DNA of 64,000 nt from assembly GCA_020064725.1 (NCBI GenBank), contig JAGTWJ010000017.1, positions 930,001 to 994,000 on the forward strand. Direction: 5' to 3'. The DNA is from Drechslerella dactyloides (lineage: Eukaryota; Ascomycota; Orbiliomycetes; Orbiliales; Orbiliaceae). This document shows positions 33,742 to 45,714 of this stretch, in pieces. Both the position numbers and the translations under genes were made by a program. Under the pieces are notes generated by a model. That model had not been told where the DNA came from, searched no databases, and saw only the letters and a list, made by a program, of their open reading frames with translations. The first letter of the stretch is position 1, and each line of letters opens with the position of its first letter.

Positions 33742-36700
33742 GATGTTGTTGATCTAAATATTATACGGGCCCTGCGAGATTATATAGTGATATTAATTAA
33801 TTCATCTGTAGAATCAATCTACTGTCAGCAAAGTTCCGCATAATCTTAAGCGCTGCCAAATATAGACCGCCGAAAGCTTAGACGAGTTCCATTGATGATA
33901 ATGCATTAAGATGTTTCATAACCTCATGCATGGGTGTATGGGGTATATTCTAGGAACTGACTTCTATCAACGCTCCGGTAATTAATATATCGTGAAGGCG
34001 CAAAGATTGTCGTATCGATCGTTTCCCCGGGACAGAACAAGCACGGATGCATCGCGGCAGCACCCTGACAATATATACATGCATGCACGCACCCGTATAC
34101 GTATACGTATACATAATATTCTCGGCCATCGTCACACCGGTGTATATACAGTTTTTCCCTGCCTAACAGATGCCCTCGGATCCGAAAGGTGGTCGACTGA
34201 TGTGGCCTGGGCCAGGAACCGGGGACGGAGATAGGTGTACATGTACATTACATCGACACGCATCGAGATTAGTATTCCCCACCGCGCTGTGATAGGCATG
34301 GATTGCCCACTTTAAGCTTAAATCTTCTGTGTGGCTTTGGGACGAAACGACACGGCTGAGGGCCATCGATTAATCTAGGTATACGGCTGGCAGTTGGCAC
34401 TCCTTGGAGCCAGATTTTCTGGGTGGGCTGCAGCTCAGGAATCCTTCAGCTCGCCCGGGTTATGATTTTGTACTGCTCTCGGTGTATTTGGCGGTGCGTA
34501 GGCGTATACGCTATATTATTCTGGTATATATATCCCTGTGGCTGGTCCTGTTGGAGTTACGGCTACAGGGCTTACGCACTCTTGCGGGTGTCGGCATCGA
34601 CATCTTCGACATGTTTTTTGTCATTCACACTCACGAGGAGATTTTTGAGCGGATGGAAAGTTCGAATCAAGGTGATTGCACACTCTATTTTCCTTCACTA
34701 AATTTCATCAAGCTCTGAGGCAAAACGACGTTGTCTACGTCCGGGAACGAACCGCTGTATACTACACAGTATAACGAGAATCCGAAACTTGAAAAACAAG
34801 AGCACAATATATCGAGACATGTTCTTCGCCCGTCGAGAAGGCAGAAACCTGTCTACTGCAGTCATATCAGCGGTGTCCGTGCATCATGATACCAGATCTT
34901 GCCAGCCTGTACATTCGGGTAACCGCGCCATAGCCGGCCACTCGCAGCTCCGAATTCGTCGGCAATCTGGCAGCCATGCGGCGTTCGTGTCACGCGCTAG
35001 CCTAGACTATGCTGAGAGCTGCAGGAACGACAACAGCGTCCCCAAGACTAGAACGACAGATCCGCTGTATGGGTTCAATGCCGTGGCCTGTTGAGGTAGT
35101 ACACGTTGCGCGTGGGCGTGACGTCGCGATAATCTTCTTTTGATTCAAAATCTTCGATCGTCGTATACTAGTTACGCTGGCTCTATATTATAGAATGTCC
35201 GTTTATGCCAACTATTTTTAACATTACAATCGTCTTAATTTTCTTTTACTACTAGTAGTTTTGCGTTCACTAAAACGACGGTGTCACGGTGCTATCATGC
35301 CCACTCTTTTTCGAGTTTGGCGTTCGTTCTATTTATTGATAACGCTATGTATAACCGTAATGTACAAATCAAAACGGTGATATAAATTCAATTATCTACT
35401 TGCGCAGTTGCGGAACTTGGAATAGAATGGTACTAGTATACTGATAACAGGGAATAAACTTGCTTGTGCGTAATATTAATATCGGATGAGTCTTTCTGAA
35501 CAAAGAGTCCGTAAGCAGAACTGTTAAAATGCTCCGTGGGACAATCTTAGAATGATTGCTTGATCTAATATAGTACGTATACGTTTGAGAATGCGCTATC
35601 TCATCAATATTTCGAATGCGAGCAATATTAACCAAGATATCACGATGATTACACGCAACGGAGCGAAGTTTGGAACGTAGCGTCGTACAAAGTTCATTTA
35701 AATTGGAGATAAGATTGATATATCGCTACATGAACAAATAGAATTGTGTTTGCGTTAGACCTTACAAGCCGATTTCTAACGATCCACGGTTCATACATAC
35801 GTACGAAAAATGCCATCGCGCTACTAATACGAGTATACTACAATAAAATACGCTAAATTCATCCGCGAGTAAGATTCGTGCTATAGTCTGGAAATTTTGG
35901 CCGAAGGAAGGAGGCTGGCCGAATCCTTTATACACCACGGCTCCGTGGTGGAGCGCGGTGCACTACCATAGTACAGTTCAGCGGCCCACGGGTTCCGAAC
36001 GCACCAACGTAGCTAACGGGCTAATTATACACATGGTTGTCGGACGGATGCACGATGTGGTATTTATATATAGGGCTGACGTGGCGCGATCAATTTCCAT
36101 ATCCTTTCGTATATAGTGCTAGTTTACAATTTCCCGTTTTTATGTCTCTCTCAAAGAAGGTAAGTATAATAGCAGTGTCATTTTCACGACTGCAGCCAGC
36201 TGTGATTATATATATATATTAACGCGACCGTTTATAGCTTTGGAATATAAGAAAGTAGTACTATGTATATTAATGTAATATACTATCGATCGCGGGTTAG
36301 TATGCTACTAGAGTTAAGACTAGACTGTCTCATTGCTAGACCGCCAAGCTGTTCTAAGCTTTCGAAGCGTATGGCTATAGTATACGTACGTAGGAATACA
36401 TGCACGGACAGCTGACTAGCGTTGTAGCTTGAGTACTGACAGATGGAACCTGTAGCTCCCGTTACGTATGTATCTATAGGATTTGTCTAACGCGACCAGT
36501 CATGTAATAATGCTGCGGTCAATTTTCTTGCCCTAGACACGCTAGCTCCCCAGTTGTAACCTACAGTATATATAATGAAGCAGATGATGTGAACTCTTAG
36601 TTGTTTACTCGATAGAGAATGTTCCTCATGCGTTTGGAACGGCGGATGGACAGAAACTTTAGCGTCCAGTCATCTACCTGCTGTATAACGGAGGAATAGA

Positions 36701-39700
36701 GTTCATGCTGTAATGCGTCGATGCGGCCAGCTTGTAACGGCGATTCGAGAAGACCGCACGGCTTCCCGTCCGGCTCTGGTAAATCGCCCTGTGAGACTCG
36801 CTAGTACCGTTATATCCATCATCTCCGATTCTAACCAACATGATGTAAACGTTTATATATCGGGGAGAAAATATTTCGTTTGGAGGTGGACGAATGTGGA
36901 AATCGGGTAATCTTTGTCACGTACGGCATCCCGGTCGAAATTTAAAAGGAAGCCCGCACGAATCGATATAATATAATATCCGGTGGAATATACAATCGAT
37001 TCGATTCGCAATCTGCCAGGAATCAGCACTGCACTGGCATGGTATTTCCGGTAAAATAAAATAAAGATAACGAAATACCGAATCTCGGAAAGGAGAAGCT
37101 CAAGGGATGCGATAAGTGAGAGGGAAAAAAAGAATGAAACAATTTGTTCACGAAATGTCGCCGCCGTGAGACGCAGAGTTCGCGGCAGCTGGCGCATGTG
37201 GCCAATTAAACACGTAATTTACAGTCGTCCGGTAAGGTTACCTACGTTGCAACCAAAGCCGCCTCCTCACTTTCCACCACATGGCAAGCGGTACCGCTCC
37301 GCCGGACGAGAGCTCGCGAACACGGTGCATACCGTACATACATACAAGGACTACCTGTACAGTACAGACATGAGTCCACGCTGGCGTGCGTGTGTGTGGG
37401 TAGCCGGTAGGTGAAAGGATTAGTGGCACGATTGGTGCGCTGTGGCGTTGCCACGGCTCTTGATTGGGAGGAGATGGGGAATATCCGGTTCGCGCGCGGC
37501 CACGGCCGGGAGCGGTATGTACGAGTACTGGATACTCTGTGCGTGTGCAGAATACACAGTACGGTGTATTCTAGATGGACGTGACACGGTACTGGACTCG
37601 AGGAATGCTTAGGTGTTTACGGGGAAGCCCTGGATCCACCGCCAAGAAGGGCGGCGGGAAGTGGCGCAACAGGGGTATATTTACCAAGTGGTATTATATC
37701 ATATCACGGGTGCGTATTAATTCGCCGACGCGATGAAGAACCGCGAGGCCTGACAGACGATCTTAACGAACGAACGTGTAGAATAGAATTCTAGAGCACG
37801 CGAACAGTACAGTTGGTAAGGTTGGATTCGGTATTAATTGCAGGTCGGGCAGCTGTATGTATGTGTGCGCAAACGGATTCCGCACCGCATCGTCTCAGCG
37901 CAGTGCCGCACGCCAATGAAACGGGCAGGTGCATGTGCCCTGTTTCAGCGGGGGAATGCCGCCGCTTGGTGAAATTGAAACGGCTGTCTAGGTGCGACAG
38001 ACAGAATCGTATTGGGAAAGGAAGCTTAGCCAGGGGCATTTTGCAGTTGTATACGTGCTAGTATACAAAGTGCTGCTTGTGTGGGTATGCGGATGGGTTA
38101 ATTACGAGGGAAGGAGAAGAATGGATGGAAGGCAGGGAGACGGGCGGTCCATGTGCAGCAGAGCATATGCCTCCCTCCCCGCCTACGCACAGCTGTATTA
38201 TATGCACATGCGAGTGAGAATGCATGCAGGCAGACATGTGCCCGGGCATCGGTATGTCGATCGACTGTCGACGGACGCCTTCGAAGCTCGGAGTGCTGGA
38301 TCATGGCGGTGTCATTGGCCTGCGGGTTGGCGAGCGGCTTTCGTGCATCGAGCAGTTCTGCACTCGAGCTGAATGGAGCTGAACGCAATCAGATCCAATC
38401 AAGAGCGGTCGGGCCTGCGATCTGCTCACGACGGTTTGTGGAGGGCGAGGTTGTCCGGTGCTGATTGGCTCGTTTCTGGTGCCTGCCGCCACTGCCGTCG
38501 GTCGTCCGCAGTTGGACTCGGTTCCAGGATGGACGGTGCCTGAGCCATCCCTGCCCTGCCATTGCACGAATCCCCACATACAGGTGCCGTGCATCTCTCC
38601 ATGAAAGCATGTGCGTATCTGAGCTGCGTCTATGCTATTGGCCGATGTTTTCCCACGGACGGATAGGTACGTGTAGCTCTCGCGTCTGCATTCCGGAGCG
38701 GAGGGGGTCTGAGTGAACGGATGTGTGAATGTGCAGCCCTGGTGTTTAGGGCTGCCCAGGTTGCGACACTACCATGGCACTCATGGCTGGCCGGCTTGCT
38801 TAGCGAATCATCTTGAAACGGGGGAGGCAACTTTAGCCCCCCGCGATGGCTTGGCGGTGGATTAGGGGCTCCCTTAGAACTCAACTCTCCCTCGACAGAG
38901 AATTCCCGTGCCCAGCGTAATCGTCCTGTACATGTAGAGGACGTTCGTGTGTATGTATGTACTTATGTATGCATGTATGTAGGTATCGCGGGTGTGTGTA
39001 TTTGAGGGCGCATAGTTGGGCGAGAATGCCGGGGTGCATTGTTTGGCTGTAACATGTCAGTATGCAGCCGGCGGCACAGCGGGCCTCCCTTCATTATTCG
39101 ATCCACCCTCATCAATTAATCTCGTCCATCGCGTCAGACCAACGGCAGCACCACGATACACCCGGCCGGAAATAGCGTGATTGGCTTGCTTGCCTGCTTG
39201 GAAGCTCCCCCGCGTGTAACGCATCCATATCCACTTTGGTGACGTGCCTGGGATGGCAATGTATGTGGTTAGTATGAACAGTCCGGTGGGGACGGGGGCA
39301 TCCTGTTCCTGTTCCTGATGCACCCCTTCCCGCCGGCCGGATCGAGCATGCGCACGAGGGCTGCAGCTTGCTTAGCTTAAGAGCGAGCGAGATCTCGAGA
39401 CTAGACGCCGGGGTGGAAAGGAAAGGAACCCTCCCCCGTCCTTATAATACTCGCCTTTGCTTCCTTCTGTTAGTTGCATTATATTATATTAGTTACACTC
39501 GCACACGGAGGCAGGTCCGATACGTTACCGGGTCACTGACTATATTACTTTCGGAGGGTCTCTCTTTTGATCTTTTTTAGGATTTTTCCTTCTTGTCTTC
39601 GCATTGCTCTCGTTTGTCGTTCTTCATTCGTTCCTTCCCCCCTCGTACGTCCGTCGACTGTCCTTTTCGATTGCGCATTGCAAACCCTTGGAGTAACTGG

Positions 39701-40343
39701 TAGATTGAGAAGAAAAAAGGCCCGGCGCTGCTTATTTAGTTTATTGGTTACCCTGCTTCGTTTCTTTCCCTTCCTTTGGATACTCTTTTTTGCATTTTTG
39801 CATTTTGCCTCGTTCGTCGACTGCGAGGGCATTGTGCATTGATCATTTCGCTTTTCAACCACCGCCGTTTGAAGTCCATATCCCCCTCGGACGTGGGAGT
39901 TAATTAGCAGGCCGTTCGCCTTTCCTTCGATCGAATTTCCGACAGCGCCTGCCCGCCCGCCCGACAATCAATTGATGGCCGACCAGGCGTTATAGAGCTG
40001 GACAACTTGTCGACCGGAGAGACCGATTGATATTAAGGATTTCGCAGGGAGTGCACGGAGACCGGATTCTTCGCGTTGGAACTGCCGTGGTGGAGGAGAT
40101 CTCAAGAGCTTTGAGAGCGGAATCTCAACCTCACCCCACCGGCTACCCCCCCTCCCACCTCCATCTACAACCACCATCGACAGACATCTCGCCAGCCAGC
40201 ATCTCGCACCGACATATAATCGACCGACCGGTGATTCCGAAGTAACGTATTGTTCGCTGCCGCCGTCGGCAGTTTGGAGTCGACTCTCGTCTCGTACAAT
40301 CCTTTTCGCATAGCATAGATACCGTAACCGACAGACTTGAGCA
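33742..40343. other. 6.6 kb gene-free region with an AT-rich core
   Basis: No gene that I can support. About 34.9-37.1 kb is AT-rich with many TA-rich words and stops in all frames, which may be old mutated repeat sequence. GTATAC units repeat near 34095-34112. GTAT-type microsatellite near 38950-38985. A C/T-rich run lies around 39545-39800, and poly-C/T sequence leads up to the wall-protein gene at 40344, probably as its long promoter and 5' UTR. Confidence 0.5.
38949..38986 (+). repeat. GTAT/GTATGT microsatellite
   Basis: Irregular run of GTAT and GTATG units (GTGTATGTATGTACTTATGT onwards) in the gene-free region. Confidence 0.65.
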
Positions 40344-41593
40344 ATGCGGCCCGCTTTCGTCCGGCGCCTGCTCGCGCTGACCGCCCTTGCGACTGCCCCG
40401 CTGCTCGCCATCGCGCAGGCACCACCTGCAACAGCGGAGAGAGGCGTCGATAACAAGGAGAATGCGTTCCTGAAGCCTCCTCAGGCTCGGGAGGAGATTG
40501 TCGCGAACCAGCCGTACGATATCGAGTGGACGCCGTCCGCGAATCCTGGCACCGTTAGCATCTTTCTGTACAAAGGTTCGGAGCCGAACTTACAACAAGT
40601 CGCGACCGTCGTTCGTAAGTGCCACCGTCGTTCTAGAGAGTTGATTCGTGTAGATGTGGGGGAGTTATGGGGCTAATGTATGGCGAATGTGTAGCGGCCA
40701 TTGCCAACAGCGGAAAGTTCACATGGACGCCGCCGCTGAGCCTGCAAGGACTGCAGACGATGCCGGCCGACCAGGTTTACCAGTTCAAGATTGTCAACGA
40801 CATCACCGGCAATTTTGGCTTCTCGAACGTCTTCAAGCTCAACTCTGCCGACTCGACGTTCGTCGCCAGCAGCGCTGCTGCCTCCGCGCCGTCGTCGTCG
40901 GCTGCACCGTCGTCCTCGGATGCCGCTGGCGAGAATGCCGCTACGACCTCGACTTCCGCCAGCTCAACCGGCGCTCCGTCCTCCTCCTCGATCGCGTCGT
41001 CCACCAGTGCTTCTCAAGCGACCTCGTCCGCCAGCTCCTCGTCCACCGCGACCATCACCTCCTCGAGCGTCTCGACATCCACCTCGCAAACCTCAACTCG
41101 CACAACCCTATCGACCGTCACCACCGCACCTTCGTCATCTAAATCCTCAACAACATCAACAGGCACCGCAGCCTCCGCCGCCGCGGAGACCGCCTCCACC
41201 TCATCATCCTCCGCGACGGCAACCGCCGCCCCGGTCGCCGCAGCCGGCAAGATGAGCACGGGTGCAATCGCGGGGATAACAGCCGGCACAATCGGCGCGA
41301 TAATCCTCGCCGTCGTCGTCGTCTTCCTCGTCCGGCGCAGCAAGCAGGTATCCCGCCAGCGGCTCGTCGGCAGCACGCCCGCCGCGCCCAGCAAATACGA
41401 CCGCGACTTCCAGATGATGGAGCGCCGCGCCCGACACCGGCCGACCTCGTCGTTCGGATTTAACACGACCCGGAGCGATACGAGCGGCGGCGGTGTCGGG
41501 GCCGTCGGCGACCGGCACGACCCTTACGTCCCGCTTAACGATCGGGATAGCTATAAGCGGGACAGCGGGACGTGGATGGCGTCGAGGTTCTAG
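40344..41593 (+). CDS. Kre9/KNH-domain Ser/Thr-rich single-pass membrane protein
   Basis: Two exons: 40344..40614 and 40695..41593. The intron is 80 nt with GTAAGT donor and TGTAG acceptor; the product is 389 residues. A signal peptide (RRLLALTALATAPLLAIAQA) leads into a domain of about 95 residues with PYDIEWTPSANPGTVSIFLY, GKFTWTPPLSLQG and YQFKIVNDITGNFGFSNVF. This matches the Kre9/KNH N-terminal domain pattern of fungal wall proteins. Next come about 150 residues of Ser/Thr/Ala, certain to be heavily O-glycosylated if secreted, then one transmembrane helix (GAIAGITAGTIGAIILAVVV) stopped by RRSK. A cytosolic tail of about 80 residues is basic with PYVPLNDRDSYKRDSGTW near its end. The layout is that of a plasma-membrane protein with a wall-embedded ectodomain, possibly a wall-integrity sensor; the role is inferred from architecture only. 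Confidence 0.88.
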
Positions 41594-42855
41594 GATAACC
41601 TTGGCATCCGCGTGCGTGTGTATTTTCGGGGTCGACGGTAAATAAATGAAAGAAAATAAAATAAAATGAAATAACGACGGTGTGCGGTCGCTGTGGACGG
41701 TGTTTCTTATCTATTCCTTTGAAATGCTATCATTCTCTCACTCCTGTCCGTCGGCCTGAACTTGCACCCTGGGTCGACGGGCATACACCCGTCGCAGCGA
41801 TACAGCAACCGATTGTTCTTCACAACTAGCAGATTCATCACAGTAGGAGGCATTTTCTGTATCATTTCCTTTGTCTGTTCGTTCGTTCATTCTCTCTGTA
41901 TCATTCATCCGGAGCACAAAAGACGGCGTTTCTGAGCATCATTACTTGCATTGTTCCTTTTGTACCTGCATCGCACTACATCACCATCATCACTGCCACC
42001 CTCACCATTCTCGCCATTCCCATCACCACCATTACCATCCTGCCGTCTCCTACGTTATCAGCATTTCGCATCGGTGTTAGTGTTTGTTTCTATTCTTTTC
42101 CTTCCTGTACTATCATTATCATATCATTCACCGGCTTCCTTTCCTTCTCTCCTACTTTCATTCCACTGTGCATCGTCATATGCCATCCTTCATGCTTCAT
42201 CCTGCCGGCTGGCCAATATCGATACTCCCGCCCTGCGTGTTCCGTTACGCGTGCGTTCACTTGTACAGTACCTTTTTCATTATTATCATATCTACCCTAC
42301 GTTACGGTACGGCGCAGAGAGAGAGCCTGGAGCCCCGTCGCGCGCCGCCGTACGTGTTATCGTTGTATCTAGCATGAATAGTATACAGAGGCGCGACCGA
42401 TGGAATACAAACAATACTTACTTACTCATTACACCCAATTCAATCGAACGCGAGAATGCGGCGCAGATAGTACTTGTAAACTGCGGAGTGCTTGTCGTCA
42501 TGTTACGGCTGCCGCCGGCTGGGTTAATTTGGCCGGTTTGGTTTCCTTGGCAGGGCGGGTTGCCCGAAGCGGTAAGCCGGCCGAATGCGGCAGCGATGGC
42601 CCGATGACGTCGGCGGGCAGCCAGCGGTGTTCTTTCAAGGCCGGTACGTCAGCGTGCGCTTTAAATGCGGCGGGGAGACTGGCATTTGCAAGTACCTTCG
42701 TTCATCCATCCATCCGTTCATCCACCTTGACCTTATTCACAGTTATCGCGAATCGAGACGCGACGGTATTCAAAAACTTCAGCTTCGTATACAATACTAC
42801 GTGCGACCGGCCAGCGTTGCTAGAACCCTACCTACACTAGAGACGGCGATTCAAG
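41594..42855. other. Intergenic, C/T-rich
   Basis: About 1.3 kb holding CAT/CCA microsatellite-like runs around 41975-42045 and pyrimidine-rich sequence. Open frames here (to 43460) are artefacts of the next gene's introns and promoter. No gene seen. Confidence 0.5.
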
Positions 42856-43824
42856 ATGGCGGACGTCTACTACGGTATGTCCTTATTCCACGACCTCTTC
42901 GCGTCTACATGTTATCGTATACTGATACTGACCGTCGTACGCTCCAGCTTACAACTATGGTACTTACACCCCGCTGCTCCACCGCCGATGTAATGTATAA
43001 GTCACGGCTGCTAACGCTGTATTCACCGTGTCGCAGCCTCCGCCGGCTGGCTGCTGCTGCAGTCCATCCCGCTAATCACGTCGCCGACGATGGTAATCAC
43101 GCTTCTCTCCCCCGAAGTCCGCGAAACGACACGTACGTACCTCCTATCCTCCTCAACATTCCCCCTACCATTCCCCATTCCAAGCCCGAGACTAATCCCA
43201 AGCTGACATTTTTCCTTTTTTTGGGGGGGGGTGGCTGCAGCGCTGGAAGATTATTTGTCCCGCTCGCTCGGCATCGCCGCAATCGCAATCGGCATCCTGA
43301 CGGTACTACTCACCGGCAGCATCCCGCTGACCTCCAGCTTCGCCGACCCCGCGGGCGACAGCTTGCAAGATCCGACGGCGCCGTACGCGCTGCCGACGCT
43401 GGTGGTAACGGGGACGTATCAGGCTGCTGTTGCGTTTTTCTGCTACATGATGTGGAATGAGACGGGGAATTTCGGGTTTGGCGTGTCGACGATTGTGGGG
43501 AGTACGCTTGCGGGGATGGCGGTTTGGTGTGTGCTGTTTGCGGCGAGGTGCGTATATCTTTCCTCCCTCCCTTCACTCACTCTATCTCTCTCCCTCCCTT
43601 CTATTTTTCTCTCTGTTTGTTTTGGGAAGTGGGGAGTGAATGCTGATGTGTGTTTAGTGATGGGAGGATTAGCAGGAAGACTGGCGCGGTAAGTTATCGT
43701 TGGACGGGAGGTAGAAGATGGGAGAATGTGGGCTAATGATGGATGACAGGATAAACGCACGAGCGGGTTCCCGTTCAAGAACTCCGAGGCGGATAAGAAG
43801 CGGGCGGGCAAGAAGGCACTGTAG
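42856..43824 (+). CDS. Small conserved-looking fungal membrane protein, five exons
   Basis: Exons 42856..42874, 43037..43132, 43241..43547, 43658..43688 and 43750..43824 join to 175 residues. Every junction keeps the frame, which strongly supports the model. The first exon is only 19 nt and the fourth 31 nt. The protein has four hydrophobic segments: SAGWLLLQSIPLITSP, LGIAAIAIGILTVLLTGSI, LVVTGTYQAAVAFFCYMMW and VGSTLAGMAVWCVLFA. It ends in a basic tail SDGRISRKTGADKRTSGFPF, then KNSEADKKRAGKKAL, which looks like an ER-retention-type Lys-rich cytosolic end. The tail pattern seems conserved among filamentous fungi as I remember it, but I know no function. Likely an integral membrane protein of the secretory pathway. 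Confidence 0.85.
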
Positions 43825-44335
43825 ATGTACCAACATGACGACCGGCGCATGGCTTACTGGAGAAACGGGGTTGAAAGACGGAGCTTGAAGACGAGATTGT
43901 GGGGGACATTATTTTGGAGTGTTATTTGTCATTACGAAGCGGACGATGGTAGAGGAGGTGATGTGTGCTTTGAATAAATGCATTTCATGACCCGAACGGT
44001 GTATATTGTGTCCTAGAGCCGAGGAAACGATGACGAGATTTCAAAAACGTTACTAGTGACGTTGTAATTCTCAAAATAACGTCTACGGGTGTCGGTACCG
44101 ATCTGTCATACTCTAGCGTAACCGTTGAAACGAGAGTCTCACGATTTGACTGATTGCATATATGAGAAACCACTATAGCCTTGAGACAATATCAGAAAAA
44201 GCGACTAGCAAGTTTTGGGAGTTCATGCGACTCCGAGGACTCAAGCGGACGCGGATATATTAGTCTGTCGAGTCATCGAGCTTGGCTGGATCCGACTCGG
44301 GATCATGACTCCTCGCTTGATCACATAACGTTGAC

Positions 44336-45670
44336 ATGCGGCTGACAATTCGACCTCTCAATCGCACCTCCACCGCCCGCGCGACTGCAGCTGTCGGCCG
44401 TATAAGAAGCGGGACCGTCTCCCATGTTTGCTGTCACCGGCCATTCTCGAGATACCTTGGAATTCCACCGTACCGCATTTCTACCGCCAGCTCGATCGAT
44501 AACTCAAAGAACACCCTGCTGACTCACCATACCACGTACTCAACGCAATCATCATCCACAATGGACGCCGAAGCATCATCCAGCCGCCACGACGGCAGTC
44601 AAGACCAATCCCGCGGACGGGGCAGAGGAGGTAGAGGCCGAGGAGGCCGAGGAGGCGGCCGCGGCGGCTACCGCATGTCCGCCGCCAAATCCGAGCGCGC
44701 CCGCCTGGCCAAAGAGACGATAAACACCACCATCCCCCACATCCTCTCGCACACCCCGCGCGCGCAGTCCGGCGTCACCGCCACCCGGAAATACGTACCC
44801 GCGGACTTCCCCATCCTGCACAAGACTTCATCATCCTACATCCCCGCCATATCAATCATGCACAGCGACACCTTTGACGCCGCCGCCTCAATCATACACC
44901 GGTTATCACCCGCCGACCGCGCGACGTCGCGTATCGCCGTGCTGAACATGGCGTCGACCACCACGCCCGGTGGAGGCGTGCTCAACGGCTCCCAAGCGCA
45001 GGAGGAAACGCTATGCCGTCGCTCAACGCTGTACCCCGCGCTGCTCACGGACCATTTCCACCCGCTGCACAACGGACAGGTGGTATACACTCCCGACGTG
45101 CTGGTCTTCATGGACCGCGAGTATAACATGTTGCCGTCGGCGGACCGGTATTACGTTGACGTCATCTCCGCTGCCGCGCCGCGACGGCCGGAGCTGCGGA
45201 GGGATAGAAAGCGAAATGCGGAGACGGGAGAGTGGGAGGTCGAGCTGACGTACGCGAGTCAGAGCGACTATGAGGGTATCATGGCTACGATTCGCAGCAT
45301 CATGCGTGTGGCCGTGATGAAGGGTGTGACGCATCTCGTACTCGGTGCGTTTGGGTGCGGCGCGTACGGGAATCCGAACGCTGTTGTCGCTGAGGTTTTC
45401 AGGCGGGTGGTTTGTGGGAGAAGGTTTGCGGTACGTGAAGACGGCGGTGTGGCGGAGGCGTGGAGGGGCGAGGAGCGGGAGGTGTGGAGTGGCGTGCGGG
45501 AGGTTGCGTTTGCGATATACGGTGAGGATAGGGGACGGGGCAACCTTGAAGTTTTCCGTGACGCCTTTGCGGACGTCGTGCGGTGGCAGGAGTCCGTTCC
45601 TTCCGTCGCAGCTGAAACGAGCGAGGTTGCTCAGGATAGCGTCACGCCCGTGGAAGAGACCACAGCTTGA
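44336..45670 (+). CDS. Microbial-type poly(ADP-ribose) glycohydrolase with an RGG tract
   Basis: Single open frame of 444 residues. Start could be the ATG at 44336 or at 44561 (MDAEASSS, residue 76); the first 75 residues are Arg/Ser/Thr-rich and could be a mitochondrial leader or 5' UTR. Residues about 90-113 are an RGG/GAR tract (RGRGRGGRGRGGRGG), typical of RNA-binding or methylated regions. The catalytic domain follows: IAVLNMASTTTPGGGVLNGS then QAQEETLCRRSTL. This contains the GGG-x7-QEE signature of bacterial-type PARG, whose second Glu acts in hydrolysis of the ribose-ribose bond. Later landmarks are VVYTPDVLVFMDRE, DVISAAAPRRPEL and HLVLGAFGCGAYGNP. The enzyme should remove poly- or mono-ADP-ribose from proteins. 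The family call is firm; localisation is open. Confidence 0.92.
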   Translation: MRLTIRPLNRTSTARATAAVGRIRSGTVSHVCCHRPFSRYLGIPPYRISTASSIDNSKNTLLTHHTTYSTQSSSTMDAEASSSRHDGSQDQSRGRGRGGRGRGGRGGGRGGYRMSAAKSERARLAKETINTTIPHILSHTPRAQSGVTATRKYVPADFPILHKTSSSYIPAISIMHSDTFDAAASIIHRLSPADRATSRIAVLNMASTTTPGGGVLNGSQAQEETLCRRSTLYPALLTDHFHPLHNGQVVYTPDVLVFMDREYNMLPSADRYYVDVISAAAPRRPELRRDRKRNAETGEWEVELTYASQSDYEGIMATIRSIMRVAVMKGVTHLVLGAFGCGAYGNPNAVVAEVFRRVVCGRRFAVREDGGVAEAWRGEEREVWSGVREVAFAIYGEDRGRGNLEVFRDAFADVVRWQESVPSVAAETSEVAQDSVTPVEETTA

Positions 45671-45714
45671 TTATTATATGATGTTCGAATTTATGTAGTA
45701 TAGTATATACAGTC

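Noticed and set aside
42585..43460. 291-codon plus-strand frame
   Set aside because: It runs through introns 1 and 2 of the membrane-protein gene in the wrong frame; the spliced model explains the region far better.
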